Both the position numbers and the translations under genes were made by a program. DNA of 35,705 bases from Microcoleus asticus IPMA8 (GTDB lineage Bacteria > Cyanobacteriota > Cyanobacteriia > Cyanobacteriales > Microcoleaceae), in the NCBI RefSeq assembly GCF_013179805.1, contig NZ_SRRZ01000074.1:1-35705 (forward strand). Direction: 5' to 3'. Position 1 is the first letter of the stretch. Each line of letters opens with the position of its first letter. This document shows, piece after piece, positions 14,915-24,023 of the stretch. The notes under the pieces are model-generated. The model had not been told where the DNA came from. It saw nothing but the letters and a program-made list of their open reading frames with translations, and did not search any database.

Positions 14915-16834
14915 TTAAAAAGAAAATGAAGTTCTCAATACACCAACTGAGATCGGGTCGCTATCGGGAGTGTGACCGGGTTGAAAAATCAAGATCAATC
15001 CAGGGGTGACGCTGATATTATCATTCACCTGCCAGCGGTAGAATACCTCTACATGAGTAGTCGTTCCGGGTTGCCCGCCCGATCGCCCTAAACCCGTATC
15101 TAAAAAATCAGGAACGTTATTGCCTGTAGGTAAATTGCTGCTGACAATTTTAGGCGGTTGCCCGATATAAATTCCTCCTAAACTTCCTGATTTAAACAAA
15201 TCGGGAAAATTTACAAAAACCATATAATTTGTAGTTGCTACTGTACCAGATTTACCCGGAATGCGAGAATTAGTATAACCAGCCCAACCTCCCACAGAAA
15301 CTCGCGATGAAAGGCGCCAATTTAAACTGGCTCCCACTGCATTTGTTTGCAGAGATGCTGACTTATTTGTGCTAGGATTGATAGCAGTTAACTGGCCATC
15401 GCCAGCCAAATTAATTAAATTACCGTTAGGCGAATAATCGTTAACATAATACACAGTAAGATCGACAGGATCGGCTGGTGTAAGAGTTAGTTGTACACCA
15501 AATGTATTGTGTCCTTCAGACCCGTTAGAACTAACAAAGAATCCGGGAATGTTAGTAGAATAAACTGCTTGCAAACTGGCTCGATTCGCAAATTGCCAGT
15601 CAATGCCGATGCCGCCTAAACCCAAACCAGTGTTCAAAATAGGGTTTCTTTGGGCGAAGGCAGAAAGGGGGCCGGAAGCTGCACTTTCGACCCGATTCGG
15701 CCCTCGAAAACCGGTAACCATGTTAACTCCTGCTGTCCCTGCAAACACTGCCAATTTGTCGCCGACCAGAAAGCGGTAGTTGAGGTCGCTGACCGTTAAT
15801 CCAGAAGTTTCGGCTAAATTATAAGCAAGGTTTACGTCTTCGGTTAATTGTGGTGAAGTGCCTCCGTTCTGGTTGTAAAAACCGATTAATAAGTTACTGC
15901 GAGGACTAAATTGAGTGGTTAAGTAGAATTGATTTAGGTTGATAATGTTGACATTTGTACCGGGGTCTTTGGTATCTTTTTTGCCATCTCTGGGAGCGCG
16001 GTCTGCACGGTTGGGCGTGCGCCCTTGTATCCCAAAAATGGTGAATCCCGACAGCTTAGTTGTTGTTGAAAATTGATTGGCTTCTAGTTCGGTAGCTCGC
16101 GCTTCTAAAAGGTCAGTTCGACCTCGCAGTGTGGCAATTTCTGCTGCAAATTCTTCTTGCAATTTTTGCACTTTTATCAAGTCATTTCGATTTACTTGGT
16201 TTTGGGTTTGTTTGGCGATCGACTCGCGTATTTCATCTAAACAAGCATTGACTCCGGCTGCAAATTCATAGCGGGTGAGGGCGCGGTTTCCGCGATAGGT
16301 TCCGTCGGGGTATCCAGCTATGCAGCCGTATCTTTCTACTAAGGATTGCAGTGCTTGAAATGCCCAGTCTGTGGGCTGTACGTCGCTAAGTTGGGAAACT
16401 GATGTAACTTGTTCTATTGAGTTTTCAGTAGGGTAAATTAATGGGGGATTTGCTAATTTATTTTGTTCAACTAACGGAGGTATTTCTGCGGGCTGCGTTT
16501 CGCTGGCTTCGGATATGTGAGTTTCTATCTCACTCGCCATAGGTACGGGCGGCTCCGATGTGGGGTTTATCGCTGAAGTTACATCTACATTGTGAGAATT
16601 TTCGACTGATTGTCGATCGGGATTACGATCGAAATTATCCGGTAGATTATTTGTCGGTGCGGGTAATTGATACCATTCATTAACTGGATCTTCGGAATTT
16701 TCACTATTTGCTATTGTTTCAGGATTTGTCGTTTCTGCTAATGCTGGAACGCTCAATAATGCCTGTAATCCGAATCCTAATATTAAGCTGCTAAGGATTT
16801 CCCAAATTTGTCGATCGCACTTTTGATTTTTCAT
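14915..16834 (-). CDS. SLH-domain outer-membrane porin (OprB family)
   Basis: From ATG 16834 the 639-residue protein starts with a signal peptide (MKNQKCDRQIWEIL, then LILGFGLQALLSVPALAE). A Pro/Asn/Glu-rich linker precedes an SLH domain (VSQLSDVQPTDWAFQALQSL, YPDGTYRGNRALTRYEFAAG), which ties porins of this type to the cell wall, and a short coiled coil (ELEAN region). The carbohydrate-porin beta-barrel follows and ends RTSFSF, the aromatic terminus expected for barrel assembly. The frame is open up to GTG 16909, but those 25 codons translate the dispersed repeat at 16879-16910, so they are excluded. Cyanobacterial members carry ions or small solutes; the substrate is not evident. Confidence 0.92.
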   Translation of the reverse strand: MKNQKCDRQIWEILSSLILGFGLQALLSVPALAETTNPETIANSENSEDPVNEWYQLPAPTNNLPDNFDRNPDRQSVENSHNVDVTSAINPTSEPPVPMASEIETHISEASETQPAEIPPLVEQNKLANPPLIYPTENSIEQVTSVSQLSDVQPTDWAFQALQSLVERYGCIAGYPDGTYRGNRALTRYEFAAGVNACLDEIRESIAKQTQNQVNRNDLIKVQKLQEEFAAEIATLRGRTDLLEARATELEANQFSTTTKLSGFTIFGIQGRTPNRADRAPRDGKKDTKDPGTNVNIINLNQFYLTTQFSPRSNLLIGFYNQNGGTSPQLTEDVNLAYNLAETSGLTVSDLNYRFLVGDKLAVFAGTAGVNMVTGFRGPNRVESAASGPLSAFAQRNPILNTGLGLGGIGIDWQFANRASLQAVYSTNIPGFFVSSNGSEGHNTFGVQLTLTPADPVDLTVYYVNDYSPNGNLINLAGDGQLTAINPSTNKSASLQTNAVGASLNWRLSSRVSVGGWAGYTNSRIPGKSGTVATTNYMVFVNFPDLFKSGSLGGIYIGQPPKIVSSNLPTGNNVPDFLDTGLGRSGGQPGTTTHVEVFYRWQVNDNISVTPGLILIFQPGHTPDSDPISVGVLRTSFSF

Positions 16835-16878
16835 TTTATTATACTTTGTTAAGATTTGTCCAAAAAAGTGAGAAAAAA

Positions 16879-16910
16879 GGCGATTCCCTACGGGATAGCT
16901 ACGCTTCACG
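16879..16910 (+). repeat. Dispersed repeat, copy 2 (core CCCTACGGGATAGCT)
   Basis: Same element as 8831-8863, with a few substitutions. It sits between the porin start and a kinase remnant. Read on the minus strand it begins GTGAAGCGTAGC and gives the false extension VKRSYPVGNRL to the porin. Confidence 0.8.
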
Positions 16911-16912
16911 CA

Positions 16913-17510
16913 CTATTCGAGATGAAGGGCGATCGTAAATTCCGTTCCTTCTCCCAAAACCGACGAACAAGTCAAACTGTCGCCCTCGGTTTCTTCCACT
17001 ATGTGACGGCTGATTGAGAATCCGGTTCCCGTTCCTTTCCCAACAGATGTTGTAGTGAATGAAGAGTCAAAAATCTGCGATATTATTTCCTCAGACACTC
17101 CTGTGCCATTGTCTTTGATTTTAATCCAAATATCTCGCTCTTGCTCATATAACTAAGTAGTAATAGTGTAGTAATAGTAATGATGTTGGGTGCGGATGTA
17201 ATGGATGCAAAAATACACCTTTGCTTAGCTTTTTATAAATGACCGATCGCCTTTTTCAGTACCATTCATAAACACCGGATTCAGATCTAATAGCATTTAA
17301 ACAAACTAATCTAGCCAAAATTTTTGATAATTTGAATAGCCGGACGGTTATTATTTGCCTTCAAACGGTGCTGCAAAATCATCAAAGTGCTATCAATTCC
17401 TTTCCGGATATCGGCTAACACTTTATACTAGCTGTCCGCACGGGAAAAAGTGCCGAGCGAGTTATCGCTTAACATCGTTAGGAGGGAAACGCGAGCGATT
17501 TTTTTAGCGA
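16913..17510 (-). pseudogene. Second histidine kinase remnant (dimerisation helix, N box and ATPase pieces)
   Basis: Read 5' to 3' on the minus strand, successive frames carry recognisable pieces of one cyanobacterial sensor kinase in the right order. They are LGTFSRADS followed by TAG near 17430; GIDSTLMILQHRLKANNNRP then QIIKNFG and a stop (about 17325-17425); LNPVFMN, resembling the N-box LNQVFMN, near 17255; and DIWIKIKDNGTGVSEEIISQ, SVGKGTGTGFSIS and LGEGTEFTIALHLE, ending at 16913. Stops and frameshifts separate the pieces. The order and motifs identify the ancestor; the gene is dead. The extent upstream of 17510 is uncertain. Confidence 0.68.
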
Positions 17511-17543
17511 TCGCTAACTTTTTTAAGTTCTGTATCATTACGG

Positions 17544-17571
17544 TTGACAAAACAAAAATATTAAGTATATT
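17544..17571 (+). promoter_or_regulatory. Sigma70-type promoter upstream of the amidotransferase gene
   Basis: The -35 TTGACA (17544-17549) is perfect, with a 16-bp spacer and -10 TATATT (17566-17571), about 90 bp before the ATG at 17670. A second TATAAT at 17596-17601 has only a poor -35. Confidence 0.55.
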
Positions 17572-17669
17572 TAACTTATTTAAAGCCGTTAATACTATAA
17601 TACTATCATCGCCAATCTGTAGCTCCCAATAGCTGCGACATCTATTCAAACTCCACAAATTTAAAAGCT

Positions 17670-18440
17670 ATGTGCCAATTACTGGGAATGAACTGCAATG
17701 TTCCAACAGATATTTGCTTTTCTTTTGAGGGTTTTTCTGCAAGAGGTGGCAGAACAGACGTTCATCAAGACGGTTGGGGAATTGCTTTCTTTGAAGGTTT
17801 GGGATGTCGCCTTTTTATAGACTCTAAACCTGCGATTGCTTCTCCGGTTGCTGAAGTAGTGCGTCGCTATCCCATTCATTCAACTAACGTCATTGCTCAC
17901 ATCCGCAAAGCTACCCAAGGCGAAATTGCTCTCGAAAACTGCCACCCTTTTATTCGGGAACTTTGGGGGCGCTATTGGGTGTTCGCTCACAATGGAAATC
18001 TCGAAAATTTTAATCCCGAATGTGCCGGAGTTTACAAACCTGTTGGCAAAACTGACAGCGAAAAAGCTTTTTGTTTGATATTAGAAAAGCTGCGAAAAAG
18101 TTTCCCTCTAAATAAGCCTAGCGTGACGGATATTTACCCGGTACTGAACGAAATCACTAAAACTTTGGCAGACTACGGAATTTTTAATTATTTACTTTCT
18201 GATGGAGAACACTTGTTCGCACATTGTTCTACTAATCTGCATTATATTGTGCGACAAGCACCTTTTGCTAGCGCGCACTCGATCGACGAAGATGTAACAG
18301 TCGATTTCCGGGAGCTGACCAAAGAGGACGATCGCGTGGCTGTTATTGCCACTTTTCCGCTGACTGATAACGAAGTTTGGACGCAAATTCAATCGGGAGA
18401 ATTGCTGGTATTTCAGGATGGTTGCCCGGTCAATTTTTAA
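17670..18440 (+). CDS. Class II glutamine amidotransferase (YafJ-like)
   Basis: 256 residues with the N-terminal nucleophile Cys2 (MCQLLGMNCN), exposed after Met removal, which fixes the start at ATG 17670. The Ntn-hydrolase glutaminase fold is supported by GGRTDVHQDGWGIAFFE, VIAHIRKATQG, NCHPFIRELWGRYWVFAHNG (oxyanion Asn/Gly) and GKTDSEKAFCLIL. No synthase domain follows, so the acceptor of the ammonia is unknown, as in the YafJ family. The gene stands alone with its own promoter. DUF-type names are used for many family members; the fold assignment is firm but the biological role is not. Confidence 0.9.
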   Translation: MCQLLGMNCNVPTDICFSFEGFSARGGRTDVHQDGWGIAFFEGLGCRLFIDSKPAIASPVAEVVRRYPIHSTNVIAHIRKATQGEIALENCHPFIRELWGRYWVFAHNGNLENFNPECAGVYKPVGKTDSEKAFCLILEKLRKSFPLNKPSVTDIYPVLNEITKTLADYGIFNYLLSDGEHLFAHCSTNLHYIVRQAPFASAHSIDEDVTVDFRELTKEDDRVAVIATFPLTDNEVWTQIQSGELLVFQDGCPVNF

Positions 18441-18465
18441 CCGCTGGAGTTAAGTTAAATGACCC

Positions 18466-18573
18466 CTACGAAGCGGCTGCAAAATCTGTGTATTGCCGCA
18501 TTCCCGGTTCGTGAAATTCTAACACGATATCTTTCTTGGGAACTCCTGCTTTTATTAAATCCGTTGGGCAATC
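18466..18573 (-). pseudogene. C-terminal remnant of a xisI-like gene
   Basis: On the minus strand 35 codons read DCPTDLIKAGVPKKDIVLEF and then HEPGMRQYTDFAAAS before TAG. The pattern of a short helix, AGVPKxDIVLxF, and RxYTxFAxA at the very C-terminus is that of XisI, the partner of XisH, named for fdxN-element excision control. A stop codon directly precedes the fragment, and the remaining two thirds of the gene and xisH are absent. The assignment rests on memory of the family motif. Confidence 0.5.
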
Positions 18574-18643
18574 CTACTTAAAATATTAATCGATCGCCCG
18601 TTTGTGACAATCTAAGTAATTCCTCTCCTCATATTACCGAAGA

Positions 18644-19000
18644 ATGCAAATTATCCTAGAAGTCCCCGAGATCCTCGGCGAAAAACTACAACAATTGGGC
18701 GATCGTCTCCCGGAAGCACTCGATCGCGCACTTGGTGAACTCACCGCCACAGAAACCATCCCCTACCAAGACGAACTCCAGATTGTGGAACTGCTTGCGA
18801 GTCAACCTACCCCAGAAGTCATCCTCGCCATCCGCCCCAAGCCTGCATTGCAAGCCCGCATGAGCGAACTGCTCGATCGCCATAAATATGGTATGCTCGA
18901 GCGATCGGAAGAAGTCGAACTCGATCGATACTTGCTCCTAGAACATTGGGTGCGTTTAGCCAAAGCTCATGCTTATAAACACTTACAGACAGCAGCATGA
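18644..19000 (+). CDS. Hypothetical protein, 118 residues
   Basis: Start ATG 18644. It opens MQIILEVPEILGEKLQQLGD, a short strand plus amphipathic helix like the DNA-binding N-terminus of small antitoxins. The rest is helical and acidic, with LLDRHKYGMLERSEEVELDR and a final LAKAHAYKHLQTAA. I do not recognise a defined family. A 19-codon frame (18998-19057) follows but does not resemble a toxin, so no partner is visible. It may be the surviving half of a two-gene module. It lies 224 bp upstream of the TIR gene on the same strand. Confidence 0.6.
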   Translation: MQIILEVPEILGEKLQQLGDRLPEALDRALGELTATETIPYQDELQIVELLASQPTPEVILAIRPKPALQARMSELLDRHKYGMLERSEEVELDRYLLLEHWVRLAKAHAYKHLQTAA

Positions 19001-19224
19001 GTTCCGAAATGGCACTACCCGTCTTTCTAAAAGCTGTTTTCTTGCTTTTTCAGTAAGCCCTAATTATAATCAAAGTGTCAATGTCGATTGTAAAGAGTAG
19101 ATTCAACCATTTTACAGGAAAATTTTCAGCACGTAGATAAAGGATTCGATCGATTTATTGGGGAGATATCAACGGGAATATATCGGGGAAACCCTGATTT
19201 AAAACTGTTGTTAATTTCGGAACA

Positions 19225-19980
19225 ATGATATTGCATACTGCAACAAATAAAAGTATGAAAGCATTTATAAGTCATAGCAGTGTAGATAAACTATTTGTCG
19301 AGCGTCTGGCAACAGATTTACGCACCCGCGAAGGAATTGATGCTTGGTTAGACAAATGGGAAATTCTCCCTGGTGACAGAATACCTGAGAAACTTGAAGA
19401 AGGTCTTTCTAGTTCAGGCATTCTTATCCTGGTACTGTCACCGGAAAGCGTCAACTCTCAGTGGGTTAGCTACGAGAAGGACGCATGGTTGACTGCGCAA
19501 GTAAACGAGGAAGTAGCCGCTAGAAACGAGTCGCGGACCCCCAACCGCCGCCTGATACCCGTCCTTTATAAAGACTGTGAAAAGCCATTTTTTCTCAAAT
19601 CTTTTTTACACGTAAGCATAAACGACCAAAACTATGAGCATGGTTTTCAAGAACTTGTCAGAGGTATTCGGGGTGAGTCTGGCAAGCCACCTCTCAAGGG
19701 TGAGACTACGGCTACACCTGTTTCTCCATTACCTGAAGGACAATTTGACTCCGGTGTTGCGCCGAGAATACTAGCTTTTAATCTGCTCAAAAGCCTCTTA
19801 GAATCGCAGTTTTACGAAGTTATTTTCCGCTACAAGGTAGATGAATCTCAACTACCAACGAATGTGGCACAAGTGCAAAAGGCTAAAGATGTTATTAAAT
19901 TGGCGAGTCAAAAAGAAGGAGAGTCTCTTTCAGGATTGCTAGATGCTATTTATCAAACTGCTCCACATTTAAAGGGATAA
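19225..19980 (+). CDS. TIR-domain effector with C-terminal death-fold-like adaptor (EAD)
   Basis: Residues 11-about 150 form a TIR domain: MKAFISHSSVDKLFVERLA, IDAWLDKWEILPGDRIPEKL, SGILILVLSPESV, then SQWVSYEKDAWL, where Glu84 sits at the position of the catalytic Glu of NAD-cleaving TIRs. RRLIPVLYKDCEKPFFLKSF completes the fold. A Pro-rich linker (about 152-180) leads to a helical domain at 183-247 (LLESQFYEVIFRYKV, QLPTNVAQVQKAKDVI, LSGLLDAIYQ). This domain resembles the first 70 residues of the next protein, which starts 5 bp after the stop. ATG 19255 (MKAFISHSS) is an alternative start. NAD depletion upon activation is the family expectation; activity is not shown. Confidence 0.9.
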   Translation: MILHTATNKSMKAFISHSSVDKLFVERLATDLRTREGIDAWLDKWEILPGDRIPEKLEEGLSSSGILILVLSPESVNSQWVSYEKDAWLTAQVNEEVAARNESRTPNRRLIPVLYKDCEKPFFLKSFLHVSINDQNYEHGFQELVRGIRGESGKPPLKGETTATPVSPLPEGQFDSGVAPRILAFNLLKSLLESQFYEVIFRYKVDESQLPTNVAQVQKAKDVIKLASQKEGESLSGLLDAIYQTAPHLKG

Positions 19981-19985
19981 TGTGA

Positions 19986-22900
19986 ATGGCTAATCGAAAA
20001 GAGATAGAGCTACTGGACCGTCTCAAGGGTCTTAGTCCCGCTCAATTTGAGGAAGTGCTGTTTCATCTAGATATCGATCCTTCGATGATTCCCAGCCCTT
20101 GTGCAGAGCAAAGCCTTAGAGCTATCAGAGTCATCCAAAGGCTCGATCAAAAGCAGGATGGACTCGTTCGCCTAGAAGAAATACTTGCTGAACCCGCAAT
20201 CTCAATCGTTGGCGAGCAATATATCGGATATGAGATTGAAGTTCGAGTAAGGCAAATTGTCAGCGATTACACCCAGCAGCCATTTGAGGGACGCGAAGAA
20301 GAAAAGCGTCAACTAGATGAATTTTTGACAAACAATTCTAGTGGCGTGTTGTTGATAACGGCTGCTGCTGGCTTTGGGAAATCAGCTCTATTATCTCACT
20401 GGCAAAAGACGCGACAGGATGATTTTTTTATTGCCTATCACTGTTTTAGCTACCGTTACGAGAAGACGCGATCGGTTTCTGAAGCCTATCGCCATCTGCT
20501 GAAGCAACTTTATTATTATCACAAGATTAAGAATGGGCAGTTTCCTAATGATGAGAATGGGATGCGGGATATTCTTGTGGGGATGCTGCGCGAACCTGTT
20601 TCGGAAGATGGTAAACGCCTGGTGATAGTTTTAGACGGTTTGGATGAAGCAGACAAAACTTTTGAGCCGTTTTTTATCTCTCTACCTGCTGGTGTATTTG
20701 TCATTGCTTCAGCACGAGCCGAGGAAGGTGAGGAACCACAATATCTGCGTACCTGGACAGACAACGCCCAGAGATTGTCTCTTAAGCGGTTGCCCCGCGA
20801 GGCAATTCCCAAATGGCTAGAGAAAATCAGCGAGTTAGCTACTTATTCACAAGATGATGATTTTGTTAAAAGTATGGATGAGACAACTCGTGGATTCCCG
20901 CTTTACCTCCGTTATCTTATTGATGATTTGAGACAGGCGGCAATAAAGCGTCAGGATGTGCAAGCGGTACTTAAAGATAGTCCAAAAGGGTTTAAAGGTT
21001 ATGTGAAAGAACAATTTCAACTATTTGCCAAAGTAGAGATAAAACGGCAACGGGAAGTGCAAGAATTGTTCGCCTTACTGTCAGTAGCGCTGGGATCGCT
21101 ATCAAAGAACGATATTCAGGATTTAACCAGTCTGACTGAATGGGAGTTGGTAAATTTACCCTGGCAGGCAACGCGCTGGTTCACTATTCAAACAGGTATC
21201 TACAACTTTGCTCACCCATTACTAGCCCACGAGTTTCGGGATGTGCTATGCCGTGAGGCTTCCTCGGCTCAAAACAAGTTAATAGAATACTGCGCTAAAT
21301 GGCAGAAACACCATAGTGCTTATGCGTTGCGGCATTACGCAGAACATTTAAGCGAGGCAAAGCGCTGGGAAGAGTTGTATAAACTCGCACGAGATGAAGA
21401 ATTTGCATCTGCCCAATGGCAACAATTACTTGATGAACCCAATCTATCTTTAAAAACTGTGCAAACTGCTTTGCTGGGTGCTGCTGAGGAAGACAACCCA
21501 GAGATAATGGCTGAGTTTTTGCTGGTACACGCACATAGATTGGATCGGACTCTAGAATCACCACTAGATGCCTTGCGAAAAGGCAGTTTAGAAAGAGCAT
21601 GGAGACTGGCAGATCGATTGGAAATTGAACGCTGCATCCTGTGGTATCTGCTGCTGACGTGGGAGTTGAATGATGAGGGCAAATTAGAGCAAGCACGGGA
21701 GACTTTGGATAGATTGCAGCAGAATAATTTGCCACGTTTTCAAATAGGGGCCACCCATTGGCAAGGTGATTATGCTGCTTATCTTCTAGCCCATATTTTT
21801 GAAGTAAATGAGGAAGCCTGTATTGCTTTGCAGCAGAGGCTTTTTCAACATATGACTCGCTACCGACTTTGCGAAATTCTCATCAATCGCGAAAAAATTC
21901 AAACGGCGCTGAAAATTGCAGAAGGAATTATTTTAGAAATTAAGAAGTGGTATCCATTACGAAATATATTAAAAGCGCAAATAGAGAAAGGAAATACTCA
22001 AGAAACAAAATCTATCTTGGCAAAATCCCTTGAGATTACTAGGAAAACCTTTCCGAGGCAGTTTTGGCTATGGGGGATGGGTGATGTAGCTAAAGCACAA
22101 ATGGAAGTGGGACAGATGGAGGAAGCAAAAGCGACCTTTGCCGAAGCTATTGAAACTGCTGAGAATTTAAAGGCAAAGGCTCGAACGAATATCTGGATTG
22201 CGATCGCAAATTTACAGGCAGATGTAGGATTATTTTTCGATGCCCGCGAAACGCTGCAACGTATTGATATGCAAGCTGCGGATGCACCTTCCTGGATATC
22301 TCTTGCCGAGGTACAAGCAAAAATTGGGGATAAAGAACAGGCAATAACTTCACTGAGTCAAGCGAAACAATTAGCCAGAAATAATGAGGACAAAAACTCC
22401 TTTTATCAATATCTTAATACCATAGCCAGCAAGCAGCGACAAATGGGTCGATTGGCAGAGGCGAATGAGACTATTAAAGAACTTGCAAGTCTTCAACCTT
22501 TTAACCAACCGCAAGATCCGGCTGAAATATTTGAAAAAATTCAAGAAGATCGAGACTCAGCACTGTTGAAAACCGTGCAAGAACAGTTTGCAGCAGGACA
22601 ATTGGAGGAAGCACTTAAAACTAGCAGTGACATTCAAGAACAAAGTACACAAGAGGATGCTGCGGTAGGAATAGCCGAAGCATACGCTCATGCTAAAAAC
22701 TTTAGTAAAGCGATCGAGATGGCTAATGAACTATTCAATCAAGTCAAAAAGGTTGAACTTCTACAGTCGATCGCTATAATACAGCTACAAGCTGGCCTAG
22801 TCCAAGAATCACGAGATACATTGGCAATGGGAATCCAAATTTCCTTCGGTTCAGAGCTTTCATATCAACAAGCTTTGGCTTTAATAAATTTGGCAGATTT

Positions 22901-23981
22901 GCTTATAGAAAATCATCACAACGAGCCAGGTATAGATTATGCTAATGATGTCTATAAAATTTCCAGTCAAATTCATAATTTGAAAGACAGAGTAAATATT
23001 CTAGCCTTATTAGGAGAACTATACACTAAAGCAGGTCAAAGAAATAATGCAATAGATATCTTCACTGAGGCGATTGAGATTATACAGACGGTTGAAAAGC
23101 AAAATTCTCCCAATTCTGTTAAGGTGTCTGTTGTTAAACTGTTTGCAACAATAGGTAGATGCCAGGCAAGAGCAAGAGAGTTTAATGGTGCTTTAGAGAC
23201 AGTACAAAAAATTAAAATTATTGGTTTTAAAGCCCAGGTACTTAAAACACTAGCACAGGTACACCCAGATGCAGAACAAAAGGAAATATTAAAGACAGCC
23301 CTCGCGACTATTTATGAAGATGCTTTCAGTTCTTTTAGTTTGGTATTTGACCATTTAGCGACAACTCTAAGTTCCATAGCAGTGGCTCAAATGGCACTTG
23401 GAGAGAGAGAAGTAGCATTAGCTATTTTTTCTGAAGCCCTTGAGATAGTCCAAGAGGAGACAACCCAAGCAATCAAGACAAATCCAGACTCACTTCTATC
23501 AAGAATAGCAGCAGACCAAGCAGAGGCAGGAGAGATTACTCTTGCCCTGGAAAATGTTAACAAAATTGACGATAGATTGGAACAAGTAATAACCCTCTAT
23601 AATATTGCTGCATTTCAATGGAATAAAGGAGACAAAGAAGAGATATTGAATACACTTAATGCTGCTATTAAAGCCCAAGAAAAAATTACAGATGAATACA
23701 AGCAACTTCAAGCAATTGATCTGATTGCTTACATACAGGCAATGGCAGGACAAGTGGAACAGGCATTGCGTACAGCAGAAAAAAAATTAACTAACCGTCA
23801 TCAACTATTGTGCAACATTGCTACTATCCTTGTCCAAATTAAAGACAAAGATAACTTCAAAAAGCTGTTAATTTCCTGTGCTTACTCCTCCGATACTGCC
23901 TATAAAATGTGTACTCTTCTAGCGATTCTGTATCCTGAAAATGCAGAATCTGTCGCTGAGAAAGTAAAAAAAATATCTTGA
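19986..23981 (+). CDS. EAD-NACHT-TPR STAND protein (NLR-like sensor)
   Basis: 1331 residues. Residues 8-68 form an adaptor (LLDRLKGLSPAQFEEVLFHL, MIPSPCAEQSLRAIRVI, GLVRLEEIL) similar to the C-terminus of the upstream TIR protein. The P-loop NTPase follows: EGREEEKRQLDEFL (about 101-114), Walker A ITAAAGFGKSALLSHW (about 124-139), Walker B RLVIVLDGLDEA (211-222) and VFVIASARAE (about 237-246), a NACHT/STAND signature. A winged-helix-like region includes IYNFAHPLLAHEFRDVL near 410. From about 450 to the end are TPR-like helix pairs (LARATFAEAIETAENLKAKA-type units), the probable ligand sensor. It overlaps nothing; the 5-bp gap to the TIR gene implies translational coupling. By family, ligand binding drives ATP-dependent oligomerisation and recruits the effector. 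Confidence 0.92.
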   Translation: MANRKEIELLDRLKGLSPAQFEEVLFHLDIDPSMIPSPCAEQSLRAIRVIQRLDQKQDGLVRLEEILAEPAISIVGEQYIGYEIEVRVRQIVSDYTQQPFEGREEEKRQLDEFLTNNSSGVLLITAAAGFGKSALLSHWQKTRQDDFFIAYHCFSYRYEKTRSVSEAYRHLLKQLYYYHKIKNGQFPNDENGMRDILVGMLREPVSEDGKRLVIVLDGLDEADKTFEPFFISLPAGVFVIASARAEEGEEPQYLRTWTDNAQRLSLKRLPREAIPKWLEKISELATYSQDDDFVKSMDETTRGFPLYLRYLIDDLRQAAIKRQDVQAVLKDSPKGFKGYVKEQFQLFAKVEIKRQREVQELFALLSVALGSLSKNDIQDLTSLTEWELVNLPWQATRWFTIQTGIYNFAHPLLAHEFRDVLCREASSAQNKLIEYCAKWQKHHSAYALRHYAEHLSEAKRWEELYKLARDEEFASAQWQQLLDEPNLSLKTVQTALLGAAEEDNPEIMAEFLLVHAHRLDRTLESPLDALRKGSLERAWRLADRLEIERCILWYLLLTWELNDEGKLEQARETLDRLQQNNLPRFQIGATHWQGDYAAYLLAHIFEVNEEACIALQQRLFQHMTRYRLCEILINREKIQTALKIAEGIILEIKKWYPLRNILKAQIEKGNTQETKSILAKSLEITRKTFPRQFWLWGMGDVAKAQMEVGQMEEAKATFAEAIETAENLKAKARTNIWIAIANLQADVGLFFDARETLQRIDMQAADAPSWISLAEVQAKIGDKEQAITSLSQAKQLARNNEDKNSFYQYLNTIASKQRQMGRLAEANETIKELASLQPFNQPQDPAEIFEKIQEDRDSALLKTVQEQFAAGQLEEALKTSSDIQEQSTQEDAAVGIAEAYAHAKNFSKAIEMANELFNQVKKVELLQSIAIIQLQAGLVQESRDTLAMGIQISFGSELSYQQALALINLADLLIENHHNEPGIDYANDVYKISSQIHNLKDRVNILALLGELYTKAGQRNNAIDIFTEAIEIIQTVEKQNSPNSVKVSVVKLFATIGRCQARAREFNGALETVQKIKIIGFKAQVLKTLAQVHPDAEQKEILKTALATIYEDAFSSFSLVFDHLATTLSSIAVAQMALGEREVALAIFSEALEIVQEETTQAIKTNPDSLLSRIAADQAEAGEITLALENVNKIDDRLEQVITLYNIAAFQWNKGDKEEILNTLNAAIKAQEKITDEYKQLQAIDLIAYIQAMAGQVEQALRTAEKKLTNRHQLLCNIATILVQIKDKDNFKKLLISCAYSSDTAYKMCTLLAILYPENAESVAEKVKKIS

Positions 23982-24023
23982 ATTAAATCGATAAAATAGT
24001 AAATCTATAAAAGGAATAAATCA

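Noticed and set aside
17428..17658. 76-codon minus frame starting at a GTG
   Set aside because: Only its last 25 residues (ending FSRADS) resemble a histidine kinase; treated as part of the kinase remnant, not a gene.
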